Assembly (NCBI GenBank): GCA_900545275.1
Contig: UQYG01000005.1
Coordinates: 109,613-173,612, forward strand
Direction of reading: 5' to 3'
DNA length: 64,000 nucleotides
From: an uncultured Sutterella sp.
GTDB lineage: Bacteria; Pseudomonadota; Gammaproteobacteria; Burkholderiales; Burkholderiaceae_F
Under the pieces are notes generated by a model. That model had not been told where the DNA came from, made no database searches, and was given only the letters and a program-made list of their open reading frames with translations. Made by a program: the position numbers and the translations under genes. Shown in pieces: positions 1-8,918 of the stretch. Each line of letters begins with the position of its first letter. Position 1 is the first letter of the stretch.

Positions 1-1405
1 GCGTCCGGGTGTCGACGGGCGTGCGTCCCGGCGGCAGCTCGTCGATCACCGAGACGGAAAGGTCCGCGAGGTAGCTCATGGCGAGCGTGCGCGGAATCGG
101 GGTGGCCGACATGAGAAGAAGATGGGGCTCGGTACCTTGCGCGCCGCGGCTCTTGAGCCTGAGTCGTTGCTCGACGCCGAAACGATGCTGCTCGTCGATG
201 ACGCAAAGGCCGAGTTTCTCAAAGGCGACGCCTTCCTGGATGAGGGCGTGCGTGCCTACGGCGATCCGTGCGGCGCCGCTTCGCAACGCCTCGAGGACGC
301 CGCGTTTTTCGGAGGTCTTGAGGCGTCCTGTGAGTTCGAAGACGGAAATGCCGAGCGGTCTGAACCACTCGCGCAGTTTCTTGGCGTGCTGTTCGGCGAG
401 AAGTTCCGTGGGCGCCATGAGGACGGCCTGATGTCCGCATTCGAGGGCGCGCAACAAAGAAAGAGCCGCGACGACCGTTTTGCCGCTTCCCACGTCCCCC
501 TGTACGAGTCGGTGCATGGGGGCGTCCTGCTTGAGATTCTCTTCGATTTCGTTCCAGACGCGCTTTTGCGCGTTTGTGAGCGCGAAGGGGAGCGAGGCGA
601 GGAAGGCGTCGACGAGGTTTTCGCCAGGTTTGTCGAGGCGCGGTGCGTGGAGATCCTTTCTGTGCAGGCGGGATTCGGCGAGCGTAATCTGCTGTGCGAG
701 CAGTTCGTCGAATTTGAGGCGCTGCCAGGCGGGGGCCGTGCGGTCCTGGAGTGATGCGACGGGGGCGTCGGCCGGAGGATTGTGCAGGTAACCGAGTGCG
801 GCGTTGAGTCTCGGCAGGCCGAGCGACTCGGTAACCTCCGCGGGCACGAGGTCTCGCACGTTGAGGTCAAGGATCGCACGGTGAATGCGCTTTCTGAGCC
901 ACGTTTGCTGAACGCCCTCGCCCGTCGGATAGACCGGAGTAAGGGTCTTCGGGAGATTGGCTGCGTCAAAGAGGGGTTTGCGCACCTTCGGGTGCACCAT
1001 CTCGAGACGCGTGTCGTCGTAATAGCCGCGCCGCACCAGCCCGAAGACGCGCACGACTTCGCCGTGGCGGATGGTGGAGGTGATGTTGCGGTAGTACGTG
1101 AAGAACGAGAGCCCGAGCGTACCCGTGTCGTCGGCGATTTCGGCGACGTAGATCTGCCCGCGGCTCGTCGCCCGGAAGCCCGCCCTCAACACCGTACCCT
1201 GACACTGCGCGGGCACGCCCGTGTCGGCAACGAGTTCGCCGATCGGGGTGATGGCGGTTTCGTCTTCGTAACGCAGGGGCAGATGAAAGACGAAGTCCCA
1301 ATCGGAGAGGAGTCCGAGCCGCTCGAGACGTTCGGCGAGCGGCGGAAGCTTTTTCTGTTCGATCGGGCCCGCCATGCGGGTGCGAAGCGTCGGGGAAGGG
1401 GCCAT
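1..1405 (-). CDS. recG: ATP-dependent DNA helicase RecG (3' end outside window)
   Basis: RecG unwinds and remodels branched DNA (stalled forks, Holliday junctions) in the cytoplasm. Translating the minus strand from 1405 gives an uninterrupted frame of about 468 residues that runs off the window edge, so the C-terminal third is missing. The N-terminal half is the wedge/OB region. The helicase core follows with Walker A GDVGSGKT (near 475-502), motif Ia MAPTELLAEQH and the DEQHRFG Walker B motif. The ATG at 1405 lies 17 nt after the ridA stop codon, so the two may be co-transcribed. The Shine-Dalgarno is weak, and an internal ATG at 1375 is a possible alternative start. Confidence 0.93.
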   Translation of the reverse strand, partial: MAPSPTLRTRMAGPIEQKKLPPLAERLERLGLLSDWDFVFHLPLRYEDETAITPIGELVADTGVPAQCQGTVLRAGFRATSRGQIYVAEIADDTGTLGLSFFTYYRNITSTIRHGEVVRVFGLVRRGYYDDTRLEMVHPKVRKPLFDAANLPKTLTPVYPTGEGVQQTWLRKRIHRAILDLNVRDLVPAEVTESLGLPRLNAALGYLHNPPADAPVASLQDRTAPAWQRLKFDELLAQQITLAESRLHRKDLHAPRLDKPGENLVDAFLASLPFALTNAQKRVWNEIEENLKQDAPMHRLVQGDVGSGKTVVAALSLLRALECGHQAVLMAPTELLAEQHAKKLREWFRPLGISVFELTGRLKTSEKRGVLEALRSGAARIAVGTHALIQEGVAFEKLGLCVIDEQHRFGVEQRLRLKSRGAQGTEPHLLLMSATPIPRTLAMSYLADLSVSVIDELPPGRTPVDTRT

Positions 1406-1422
1406 GGAGATTCGTCCGTACG

Positions 1423-1800
1423 TCAGAGGGCGGCGACGGCTTCCACTTCTACGAGACCGTGCTTGGGAAGGTCGGCGACGACCACGCAGGAGCGGGCCGG
1501 ATAGGGAAGGCCGTCGAAGGCGGCGATCATCGCCTCGTTCACTGTGGGGAAGTAGTCGAGGTCGGTGATGAAGATCGTCACTTTGACGACGTTTTCGTAC
1601 GACATGCCGGCGGCTTCGAGAAGAGCCGCGACGTTGCGGAAGGCTTGTTCGGACTGCGCCTTGACACCTTCGGGAAGCGTTCCCGAGGCGGGATCAAGGC
1701 CGAGCTGACCGGACAAGAAGAGGAGGTTCCCCGTACGCACGCCTTGGCTGTAGGGGCCGATGGCGGCGGGAGCGCGGTCAGTGGAGAGAATTTCGTTCAT
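1423..1800 (-). CDS. ridA: RidA family enamine/imine deaminase
   Basis: RidA hydrolyses reactive enamine/imine intermediates such as 2-aminoacrylate made by PLP enzymes, and protects them from damage. The 125-residue length is typical. Family motifs are visible: GPYSQGV near residue 16, SGQLGLDP near residue 30, and a C-terminal YPARSCV block that carries the substrate-carboxylate-binding Arg. The open frame continues upstream to 1869, but the conserved MNEILSTDRAP start is at 1800, where RidA proteins normally begin. It sits just upstream of recG on the same strand. Confidence 0.93.
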   Translation of the reverse strand: MNEILSTDRAPAAIGPYSQGVRTGNLLFLSGQLGLDPASGTLPEGVKAQSEQAFRNVAALLEAAGMSYENVVKVTIFITDLDYFPTVNEAMIAAFDGLPYPARSCVVVADLPKHGLVEVEAVAAL

Positions 1801-2683
1801 ATCAAGTCTCGAATGCGTGAATGGTTCCCGCTGGGGCGCGGGAGGTTTTTCGATGAGAGAGGACAACACGATCCTTCCCTTCGTCGCGAGTCGCCGGGGT
1901 TCTTCCTAGTGGCGGGAGAAAACCGGGAATCGGCTCTCGGAACGATTGAAATTCTATCGAAAATTTTCTTTTGATAGTGAGGGAGGCTATCGAGGGAAGA
2001 GTCTTTCGCTTGGAAAACAAAGAACAGATTTTTCTATACGCGAATATACGTAAGTGAGTGAAATCGAAATTTAGATGGAAACTATCGGTACTGCAGTGTG
2101 GGTAGCTTGGGTCTTTATGGTGGGGTTGGGTGAAACAACCTAGTTGGGACGAACGGTTGTTCGGGGTGAGGTTTTTGAATCTGATATCCAAAGGGGGACA
2201 ATAGAATACAGAGATAGGGCTTGCAAATAATGAAGGAAAAAAGCGGAGAAAAAGCAGAGATTTTTGGTCGGAAATACTAGGGAAACCACTAGTCGAATGA
2301 GGGGAAAATCGTGGGTAAACTGCGGGCTCCTCAAAAATTTGATCGAAAATTTCGCGTTCCGGACGCTGTCTTGAGTTTCTTTTTATGTACGCAATAATGC
2401 GTATAAATAAAAAGTAAAAACTGAAATTCCCGTGTAATCTGCACTCCGACAAGGGATTGTAAGGGAATTTTCTTATATCTGGACAAAAGTGCAAAGACTG
2501 TGAGGACTTCTGCGTTTTGTCAGGGAATCGTGAGATTTTCTTATGCGGTTTTCTCCGTTGCGGGGGATAATCGTGACGGCTAGTTTGACTGCGTGGTGTT
2601 TGGAGAACCTCCACTCAGTCGAATTATGAAATCCGGTGTCGACGCCGATGGGTGTCCGACGCCTTCTTCTTGGAGACCTTGGA
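1801..2683. other. AT-rich intergenic region upstream of frdA
   Basis: This stretch of about 880 bases has no gene I can support. From about 1960 to 2560 it is clearly richer in A/T than the GC-rich genes on both sides. It contains an imperfect inverted repeat around the two GATAG-like arms at 1953-1977. Just before the frdA ribosome binding site are two near-identical short direct repeats, GGTGTCGACGCC (2635-2646) and GGTGTCCGACGCC (2651-2663). A GATAAT at 2566-2571 could be a -10 box, but I see no good -35. It probably holds the frd promoter and control sites. No frdC-like membrane protein is encoded here on either strand. Confidence 0.6.
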
Positions 2684-4669
2684 ATGAAAATTATCTACAC
2701 CGACGTCCTCGTGATCGGTGGCGGTCTTGCCGGTTTGCGTATGGCGGTTGCCGCCAAGCGCCGCGGACACGACTCGATCGTTCTGTCGCTCGTTCCGCCG
2801 AAGCGCAGTCACTCGAAGGCCGCCCAGGGCGGTATGCAGGCTTCGCTCGGCAACGTGATCAAGGGCATGGGCGACAACGAAGACATCCACTTCGCCGACA
2901 CGGTCCGCGGTTCCGACTGGGGCGCCGACCAGGAAGTGGTCCGCATGTTCGTGAACACCTCGCCCAAGGCCGTGCGTGAACTCGCCGCTTGGGGCTGCCC
3001 CTGGAGCCGCATCACCCCGGGTGACCGTCAGGTGATCATCAACGGCGAAAAGGTTACGATTACCGAACGCAAGGAAGCCGCCGGCCTCGTTGCCCAGCGC
3101 GACTTCGGCGGCACGAAGAAGTGGCGTACCTGCTACGTGTCCGACTGTACCGGCCACGCCATGCTCAATGCCGTGTCCGACCGCATCATCGCCGAACAGG
3201 TTCCCGTCGTCGAACGCGTTGAAGCCCTCTCGCTTATTCACGACGGAAAGCGTTGCTACGGCGCCATCGTCCGCGACCTGATCACGGGCGAACTCCTCGC
3301 CTACGTTTCGAAGGCCACGGCCATCGCCACGGGCGGTGCCGGCCGTATCTACCGCGTCACGACGAACGCCGTGATCTGCGACGGCACGGGCTACGACCTC
3401 GCGCTCGGCACGGGCGTTGCCACGCTGTCGAACATGGAAGCCATTCAGTTCCACCCGACCGGTATCTTCCCGGCCGGCATCCTGGTGACGGAAGGCTGCC
3501 GCGGTGACGGCGGTCTGCTGCGCGACGTCGACGGCCACCGCTTCATGCCGGACGTCGAACCGGAAAAGAAGGAACTCGCCTCCCGCGACGTGGTTTCGCG
3601 CCGCATGGAAGAACGCATTGCTCAGGGCAAGGGCGTCAAGAGCCGCTTCGGCGAACACATCTGGCTCGACATCACGCTGCTCGGCGAACACCACATCAAG
3701 CACAAGCTCCGTGAAGTCTACGAAATCTGCCATTACTTCCTCGGCGTTGACCCGACGAAGGAATGGGTGCCTGTGCGTCCGGCCCAGCACTACACGATGG
3801 GCGGCATCCGCACGAAGCCCACGGGCGAATCCGAAACCCTGAAGGGCCTCTTCGCCGCCGGCGAAGCCGCCTGCTGGGACATGCACGGCTTCAACCGCCT
3901 CGGCGGCAACTCCGTTGCCGAAACCGTGGTCGCTGGTATGATCGTCGGTGAATTCATTGCCGACTTCTGCGACCAGCCCGAAAACGGCATCGACATCCCG
4001 ACCTCGATCATCTACGACGCTCTGCGCAAGCAGGAAGCCGAGCTCAAGCACTTCACCACGAACGGTGGTTCCGAAGACGCCGTGAAGCTGCGCACCCGCA
4101 TGCAGGAAATCATGACGACGAAGATCGGCATTTTCCGCCGCGGTCCCGACATGGAAGAAGCCGTCAAGGAACTCGAAGACCTCTACAAGCGTTCCTTCAA
4201 CGTGCCCGTCAAGGATATCGTCGGTCCGAACCCCGAACTCGTCTACGCCTACCGCACGCAGAAGATGCTCCGCGTGGCCCTCACGGTCGCCTGCGGCGCT
4301 CTCAATCGTAAGGAATCGCGCGGCGCTCACTACCGCGAAGACTACTCGCGTCGTGACGACGTCAACTGGCTCAATCGTACGATTGCCACTTGGAAGGAAG
4401 GCGACACGCTTCCGACGCTCTCCTACCAGAATCTCGACATCAGCAAGATGGAACTTCCCCCGGGCTTCCGCGGCTACGGCGTGAAGAACTACATCGAAAA
4501 TCCGGAATCGGTCAAGCGTCAGGCGGAAGTCGACGCCATCCGCGCCAAGATGGAAGCCGAAGGCGCCGACCGCTTTGCGATCCAGAACGCCCTTATGCCG
4601 TACGAGCACCTGTTGCCCAAGCGTCTCAAGGGTAAGAACGAACGCATTGATGAACCCCTGAACGATTAA
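2684..4669 (+). CDS. frdA: Fumarate reductase flavoprotein subunit FrdA (Wolinella type)
   Basis: This is the catalytic subunit of menaquinol:fumarate reductase, which reduces fumarate to succinate as an anaerobic electron sink. The protein has 661 residues. It has the FAD-binding GGGLAG motif (12-17), His43 in RSHSKAAQGG as the covalent FAD site, and active-site residues His257 (QFHPTG), Arg301, His369 and Arg405 (NRLGGN). From memory, the His43 and Arg301 numbering matches W. succinogenes FrdA. The start at 2684 follows a TTGGAGACC-like ribosome binding site; the frame extends to 2636 but that part is not family-like. frdB follows after 18 nt. Glu and Lys codons are almost all GAA and AAG, which suggests high expression. 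No frdC gene is adjacent. Confidence 0.95.
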   Translation: MKIIYTDVLVIGGGLAGLRMAVAAKRRGHDSIVLSLVPPKRSHSKAAQGGMQASLGNVIKGMGDNEDIHFADTVRGSDWGADQEVVRMFVNTSPKAVRELAAWGCPWSRITPGDRQVIINGEKVTITERKEAAGLVAQRDFGGTKKWRTCYVSDCTGHAMLNAVSDRIIAEQVPVVERVEALSLIHDGKRCYGAIVRDLITGELLAYVSKATAIATGGAGRIYRVTTNAVICDGTGYDLALGTGVATLSNMEAIQFHPTGIFPAGILVTEGCRGDGGLLRDVDGHRFMPDVEPEKKELASRDVVSRRMEERIAQGKGVKSRFGEHIWLDITLLGEHHIKHKLREVYEICHYFLGVDPTKEWVPVRPAQHYTMGGIRTKPTGESETLKGLFAAGEAACWDMHGFNRLGGNSVAETVVAGMIVGEFIADFCDQPENGIDIPTSIIYDALRKQEAELKHFTTNGGSEDAVKLRTRMQEIMTTKIGIFRRGPDMEEAVKELEDLYKRSFNVPVKDIVGPNPELVYAYRTQKMLRVALTVACGALNRKESRGAHYREDYSRRDDVNWLNRTIATWKEGDTLPTLSYQNLDISKMELPPGFRGYGVKNYIENPESVKRQAEVDAIRAKMEAEGADRFAIQNALMPYEHLLPKRLKGKNERIDEPLND

Positions 4670-4687
4670 TTTGGAGTGGATGATTAA

Positions 4688-5497
4688 ATGAGCCAAGTGG
4701 AAAACAAGAAGCAGCACCGTCTGCTCAAGATCAGCATTCTGCGCTACAACCCGCAGGATCCTGAAAGCGTTCCGCACATGCAGACCTACGAGCTCGAAGA
4801 ATCCGACTCGATGACGCTTTTCATCGCTCTGAATGAACTGCGTGATCATCAGGATCCGACGCTTCAGTTCGACTTCGTCTGCCGTGCCGGCATCTGCGGT
4901 TCCTGCGCCATGATGATCAACGGCAAGCCGGGTCTGGCCTGCCGTACCCTCACGCGCGACCTTCCGACGGAATTCACGCTCGCTCCGCTGCCCGCCTTTG
5001 AACTCATCGGCGACCTTTCGGTCAACACCGGCAAGTGGATGCGCAACATGTCCGAACGCATGGAAACGTGGGTTCACATGAAGGAAGAGGAAATCGACCT
5101 TCGCAAGAAGGAAGTTCCGATGGACCCGCAGCTCGCCGAAGACATTTACGTTCTCGACCGCTGCGTCGAATGCGGCTGTTGCATCGCCGGTTGCGGTACG
5201 GTTCGTCTGCGTCCGGACTTCGTGGGCGGCGTCGGCATCAACAAGATCGCCCGCTTCCGCCTTGACCCGCGCGACGACCGCAACGACGCCGACTACTACG
5301 AAGTGATCGGTGACGAATCGGGTGTCTTCGGATGCATGTCCCTTCTCGCCTGCCACGACTTCTGCCCGAAGGATCTGCCTCTCAAGACGCAGATCGCCTT
5401 CATCCGTCGCAAGATGGCTGAACAGGGTATGAAGGGCTACGACAAGGTTCTTCCGTCCCAAAAAAAGGCTATTCCCATCAAGCCGATTAAGCAGTAA
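4688..5497 (+). CDS. frdB: Fumarate reductase iron-sulfur subunit FrdB
   Basis: FrdB carries electrons from the membrane quinol site to FrdA through three Fe-S clusters. The 269-residue protein has the [2Fe-2S] ligands Cys65, Cys70, Cys73 and Cys85, the [4Fe-4S] motif CVECGCCIAGC at 159-169, and the later Cys block CMSLLACHDFCPKD that completes the remaining clusters. It follows frdA closely and shares its biased codon use, so the two form one transcript. The usual third partner, a dihaem FrdC or an FrdCD pair, is not in this window. How the complex attaches to the membrane cannot be told from here. Confidence 0.95.
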   Translation: MSQVENKKQHRLLKISILRYNPQDPESVPHMQTYELEESDSMTLFIALNELRDHQDPTLQFDFVCRAGICGSCAMMINGKPGLACRTLTRDLPTEFTLAPLPAFELIGDLSVNTGKWMRNMSERMETWVHMKEEEIDLRKKEVPMDPQLAEDIYVLDRCVECGCCIAGCGTVRLRPDFVGGVGINKIARFRLDPRDDRNDADYYEVIGDESGVFGCMSLLACHDFCPKDLPLKTQIAFIRRKMAEQGMKGYDKVLPSQKKAIPIKPIKQ

Positions 5498-5512
5498 TAT
5501 TTAGGGCGCACG

Positions 5513-5662
5513 GCGTATGATCCTTCGAAAGAAGTATCATACGCTGCGTTCAAACAAGGTCCGCTTCTTCTGCGACCAACCCCCGGAAACGGGATACAGG
5601 GGAAGCGGAGTTCACCCCGGACAGAGGGACGAACAGAACCATTCGGTCCCGCCGCTCTGTCC
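5513..5662 (+). promoter_or_regulatory. Three consecutive hairpins in the frdB-aspA spacer
   Basis: The 189-nt spacer can fold into three hairpins. The first (5513-5544) has 9-bp arms GCGTATGAT/ATCATACGC, then CTTC/GAAG closed by a GAAA tetraloop. The second pairs TCCGCTTC (5560-5567) with GAAGCGGA (5602-5609). The third pairs GGACAGA (5619-5625) with TCTGTCC (5656-5662), plus GGGAC (5626-5630) with GTCCC (5646-5650), and ends 9 nt before the aspA Shine-Dalgarno. None has a U-tract, so they are more likely mRNA processing or stability elements, or a structured aspA leader, than terminators. Confidence 0.6.
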
Positions 5663-5686
5663 AAAATCCTATGAGGAGCTATAAAA

Positions 5687-7084
5687 ATGTCTCGTATTGA
5701 AAGCGACTTCCTTGGCGAACTCGAGATTCCTGATGACGTCTACTATGGCGTGCAGACCATGCGCGGCAAGCAGAACTTCCACATCACGGAAATGCCCATG
5801 TCGCAGGAACCGTTCTTCGCCCAGGCCTTTGGCTATGTGAAGAAGGCCGCCGCGATGGCCAACAAGGAACTCGGCTGCATCCCGGCCGACGTCGCTGACG
5901 CTCTGATCTGGGCCTGCGATCAGCTCATCGCCGGCAAGTACAACGACCAGTTCGTGACCGACTGGCTCCAGGGTGGTGCCGGTACGTCGACCAACATGAA
6001 CTGCAACGAAGTGATCTGCAACCTCGCTTGCGAACACCTCGGCCTCGCCAAGGGCGACAAGAAGGTCTCCCCGAACGACCACGCCAACTTCGGTCAGTCC
6101 ACGAACGACACGTATCCGACCGCCTTCCACCTCTCGCTCCTCCTTCGTTCGAACGTCCTCCTGAAGGCCGTCGAAGAACTCCGCGACAGCTTCTTCCGCA
6201 AGGCTGAAGAAACCAAGGGTGTTCTGAAGATGGGCCGCACGCACCTCCAGGACGCCGTTCCGATGTCCTTCGGCCAGGAATTCCATGGCTGGGGCTCCAC
6301 GATTGCCGACGAAATCGCCGTCATCAAGGAAGCTCAGGAACACCTGAAGATCGTCAACCTCGGCGCCACCGCCATCGGTACGACCGTTACGGCTCACCCG
6401 GATTACCCGGCTCTCGCCGTCAAGCACCTCGCCGAAATCACCGGCATTGACTTCAAGAACAGCGACGACCTCATCGCCGCCACGAGCGACTGCGGTGCCT
6501 ACGTTGCTCTTTCGAGCGCCGTCAAGAGCCTCGCCGTCAAGCTGACGAAGGTCTGCAATGACCTGCGTCTCCTTGCTTCCGGTCCGCGTACGGGTCTCTC
6601 CGAACTCATCCTCCCGCAGCTCCAGCCGGGCTCCTCGATCATGCCGGGTAAGGTCAACCCCGTGATCCCCGAAGTGACGAACCAGGCTTCGTTCCTCGCC
6701 ATCGGTCTCGACACGACGGTCATGCTCGCCGCCTCCGCCGGTCAGCTCGAACTGAACGTGATGGAACCGGTCATCACCTTCGCTCTCTACATGCAGATGA
6801 AGGTCATGACGAACGCCTGCAACCACCTGCGTGAAAAGTGCATCGACGGCATCGTCGTCAATGCCGAACACTGCAAGGACCTCGTCATGGGTTCGCTCGG
6901 CATCGTCACGCTCCTGAAGCCGCACTTCGGCTACAAGCCCTGCGCCAACATCGCCCGTGAAGGCTTCCTCACCGGCAAGTCCCTCCATCAGCTCGTCGTT
7001 GAAGAAAAGGGCATGCTCACGCAGGAACAGTGGGATCATACGTTCACGTATGAAAACCTCATCAACCCGAAGTTCGAAAAGTAA
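5687..7084 (+). CDS. aspA: Aspartate ammonia-lyase
   Basis: AspA deaminates L-aspartate to fumarate and ammonia, which feeds fumarate respiration. The 465-residue protein belongs to the fumarase/aspartase superfamily: GGAGTSTNMN (97-106), the GRTHLQDA block near 183-190, and the catalytic-loop signature GSSIMPGKVNP (315-325). Fumarase shares these motifs. The N-terminus (DFLGELEIPDDVYYGVQT) and the post-signature block (AGQLELNVMEPV) resemble aspartases rather than FumC. A strong AGGAGC Shine-Dalgarno precedes the ATG. It lies between frdAB and a C4-dicarboxylate carrier, which supports the aspartase role. Codon use is strongly biased, as in frdAB. Confidence 0.9.
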   Translation: MSRIESDFLGELEIPDDVYYGVQTMRGKQNFHITEMPMSQEPFFAQAFGYVKKAAAMANKELGCIPADVADALIWACDQLIAGKYNDQFVTDWLQGGAGTSTNMNCNEVICNLACEHLGLAKGDKKVSPNDHANFGQSTNDTYPTAFHLSLLLRSNVLLKAVEELRDSFFRKAEETKGVLKMGRTHLQDAVPMSFGQEFHGWGSTIADEIAVIKEAQEHLKIVNLGATAIGTTVTAHPDYPALAVKHLAEITGIDFKNSDDLIAATSDCGAYVALSSAVKSLAVKLTKVCNDLRLLASGPRTGLSELILPQLQPGSSIMPGKVNPVIPEVTNQASFLAIGLDTTVMLAASAGQLELNVMEPVITFALYMQMKVMTNACNHLREKCIDGIVVNAEHCKDLVMGSLGIVTLLKPHFGYKPCANIAREGFLTGKSLHQLVVEEKGMLTQEQWDHTFTYENLINPKFEK

Positions 7085-7139
7085 TTTTCTGACTTCGTCG
7101 TCCGAGTCCCGGCAACGGGTTTTCGGATGAGCCCAAAAA

Positions 7140-7173
7140 CAAAACCGTCCCGCTCGAGCGCGGGGCGGTTTTG
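7140..7173 (+). terminator. Rho-independent terminator after aspA
   Basis: A near-perfect hairpin has arms CAAAACCG.CCCGC and GCGGGG.CGGTTTTG and ends in a short T-run. It lies 55 nt after the aspA stop codon. Confidence 0.85.
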
Positions 7174-7338
7174 TCGGACCCAACGGGTTTCGGTCAACCG
7201 TCATGAAAGCCCCCGTGCAAGAAGGGCGGCTTTCCTGACGGGCGACAAGACCCGTAACCACCCTCGGCGAGGGGCCGGATCGTCGTTACTAAGGACGGCC
7301 GGTATCTTCGTCGGATTACTCAATGCCTGGAGGCATCC

Positions 7339-8673
7339 ATGGATATCATGCTTATTCTTCAGATTATCGTGCTGCTCGGCGCGATTTTCTTGGGCGTCCG
7401 CCTTGGCGGCATCGGCATCGGCTACGCCGGTGGCGCCGGTGTGCTCATTCTCGGGCTTTGCCTTGGTATGAAGCCGGGTAACATCCCCTGGGACGTTATC
7501 CTGATCATCGCCTCGGTGATCTCGGCCATTTCGGCGATGCAGCTCGCCGGTGGTCTTGACTACCTCGTTCAGATCGCCGAACGCATCCTTCGTGCCAATC
7601 CGAAGCACATCAACTACCTCGCCCCGATCGTGACCTATGTCCTCACGATCTTTGCGGGTACGGGCCACACGGCCTTCTCGATGATCCCGGTTATCGTCGA
7701 AGTCGCCAAGGAACAGAACATTCGTCCTTGCGTGCCGCTGTCGATCGCCGTGGTCGCTTCGCAGATCGCCATTACGGCTTCCCCGGTTTCCGCTGCCGTG
7801 ATCTACATGGCCGGCGTGCTTGAAGAGTTCGGCTGGTCCTACCCGGCCCTGCTCGGCATCTGGCTCTCCACGACGTTCATCGCCTGCATGCTGACCGCCT
7901 TCGTCATGACGCTCATCTCCAAGATGGACCTCAGCAAGGATCCGGTCTATCAGGAACGCCTCGCCAAGGGCCTCATCAAGGCTTCGACCAGCGCTGCCCA
8001 TACGGAACTCAAGCCGCACGCCAAGCGCTCCGTTCTCATCTTCCTCGTCGGCGTTATCTTCGTGGTGCTCTATGCCTCCGCCATTTCGCCGGCCGTTGGT
8101 CTGATTGAAAACGTCGTCGTCGGTCGTGACGCCGCCATCATGAGCCTCATGCTCATCGTCGGCATGCTCATCACGATGACCTGCAACATCGAAATCGGCA
8201 AGATCGCTGACTCGTCCGTCTTCAAGAGCGGTATGGTCGCCATCGTCTGCGTGCTCGGTGTGGCTTGGTTGGGCGACACGTTCGTGTCCGGTCACTCGAA
8301 CGAAATTAAGGAACTCGCCGCCGGTACCGTGTCGGAAACCCCGGCTCTGCTCGCCGTCGTGTTCTTCCTCGCTTCGATGCTCCTCTACTCGCAGGCTGCC
8401 ACCGCCAAGGCGATTACCCCGGCCATCGTTGCCGCTCTCGGTATCTCCGCCGCCAACCCCGGTGACTCCTACATGCTCGTGGCTTCGTTCGCTGCCGTTT
8501 CGGCTCTGTTCGTCCTCCCGACCTACCCGACCCTCCTCGGCGCCGTCCAGATGGACTACACGGGCACGACCCGCATCGGCAAGTTCGTGTTCAACCACGC
8601 CTTCTTCCTCCCCGGCCTGATCGCCATCGTCTTCGCGGTCGCGCTCGGCTTCCTCGCTTGCAGCATCTTCTAA
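7339..8673 (+). CDS. Anaerobic C4-dicarboxylate transporter, DcuA/DcuB family
   Basis: This inner-membrane carrier exchanges fumarate, malate, aspartate and succinate; the usual anaerobic mode is fumarate or aspartate in, succinate out. Its 444 residues match the Dcu length. The protein is almost entirely hydrophobic, with about 10-12 membrane segments, and has the Dcu-type GTGHTAFSMIPVIVEVA and ITASPVSAA blocks. GGAGG lies 10 nt before the ATG, inside a small ATGCCT/AGGCAT palindrome. The neighbours frdAB and aspA complete an aspartate-to-succinate respiration route. I cannot separate DcuA from DcuB by eye. Codon bias again points to high expression. Confidence 0.9.
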   Translation: MDIMLILQIIVLLGAIFLGVRLGGIGIGYAGGAGVLILGLCLGMKPGNIPWDVILIIASVISAISAMQLAGGLDYLVQIAERILRANPKHINYLAPIVTYVLTIFAGTGHTAFSMIPVIVEVAKEQNIRPCVPLSIAVVASQIAITASPVSAAVIYMAGVLEEFGWSYPALLGIWLSTTFIACMLTAFVMTLISKMDLSKDPVYQERLAKGLIKASTSAAHTELKPHAKRSVLIFLVGVIFVVLYASAISPAVGLIENVVVGRDAAIMSLMLIVGMLITMTCNIEIGKIADSSVFKSGMVAIVCVLGVAWLGDTFVSGHSNEIKELAAGTVSETPALLAVVFFLASMLLYSQAATAKAITPAIVAALGISAANPGDSYMLVASFAAVSALFVLPTYPTLLGAVQMDYTGTTRIGKFVFNHAFFLPGLIAIVFAVALGFLACSIF

Positions 8674-8700
8674 TCGCAATCGAGAATTGATCGAAGAATC

Positions 8701-8733
8701 AAGGGCTCCCGGTTCCGGCCGGGGGCCCTTTTT
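8701..8733 (+). terminator. Terminator after the dcu carrier gene
   Basis: The hairpin AAGGGC.TCCCGG / CCGGGGGCCCTT is followed by TTTTT, 27 nt after the stop codon. Confidence 0.88.
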
Positions 8734-8875
8734 CGACGACGCGCGGAATCAAGTGAGTAGGGATCTCCAAAGAACGCATTCGATCGGAACTCTCCGAGCC
8801 GAGTGAACTTCCTGCGGTCGGATTCAACGAAGCAGGTTGTTCGAGAAACTTTTTATCGTTTGAGAAAGTTTTTCC

Positions 8876-8904
8876 TTGACAAAATTCTGGTTTCGTGTAA
8901 TAAT
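8876..8904 (+). promoter_or_regulatory. Sigma70-type promoter of tRNA-Gly
   Basis: TTGACA at 8876-8881 and AATAAT at 8899-8904 are separated by 17 bp. The tRNA begins about 15 nt further on. The region around it is AT-rich. Confidence 0.8.
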
Positions 8905-8918
8905 TCGACTTCTCTAAC

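Noticed and set aside
1802..2614. 270-codon open frame on the minus strand across the AT-rich region
   Set aside because: The translation is dominated by Phe, Ser, Pro and Arg, has no recognisable motif or membrane pattern, starts without a ribosome binding site and runs into the start of ridA. It looks like a chance opening.
1960..2683. FNR-type sites upstream of frdA
   Set aside because: I looked for TTGAT-N4-ATCAA and found no convincing match, although anaerobic control is expected.
2624..5461. 945-codon open frame antisense to frdA and frdB
   Set aside because: It exists because the sense genes use strongly biased codons. The product is low-complexity and the sense genes carry all catalytic residues.
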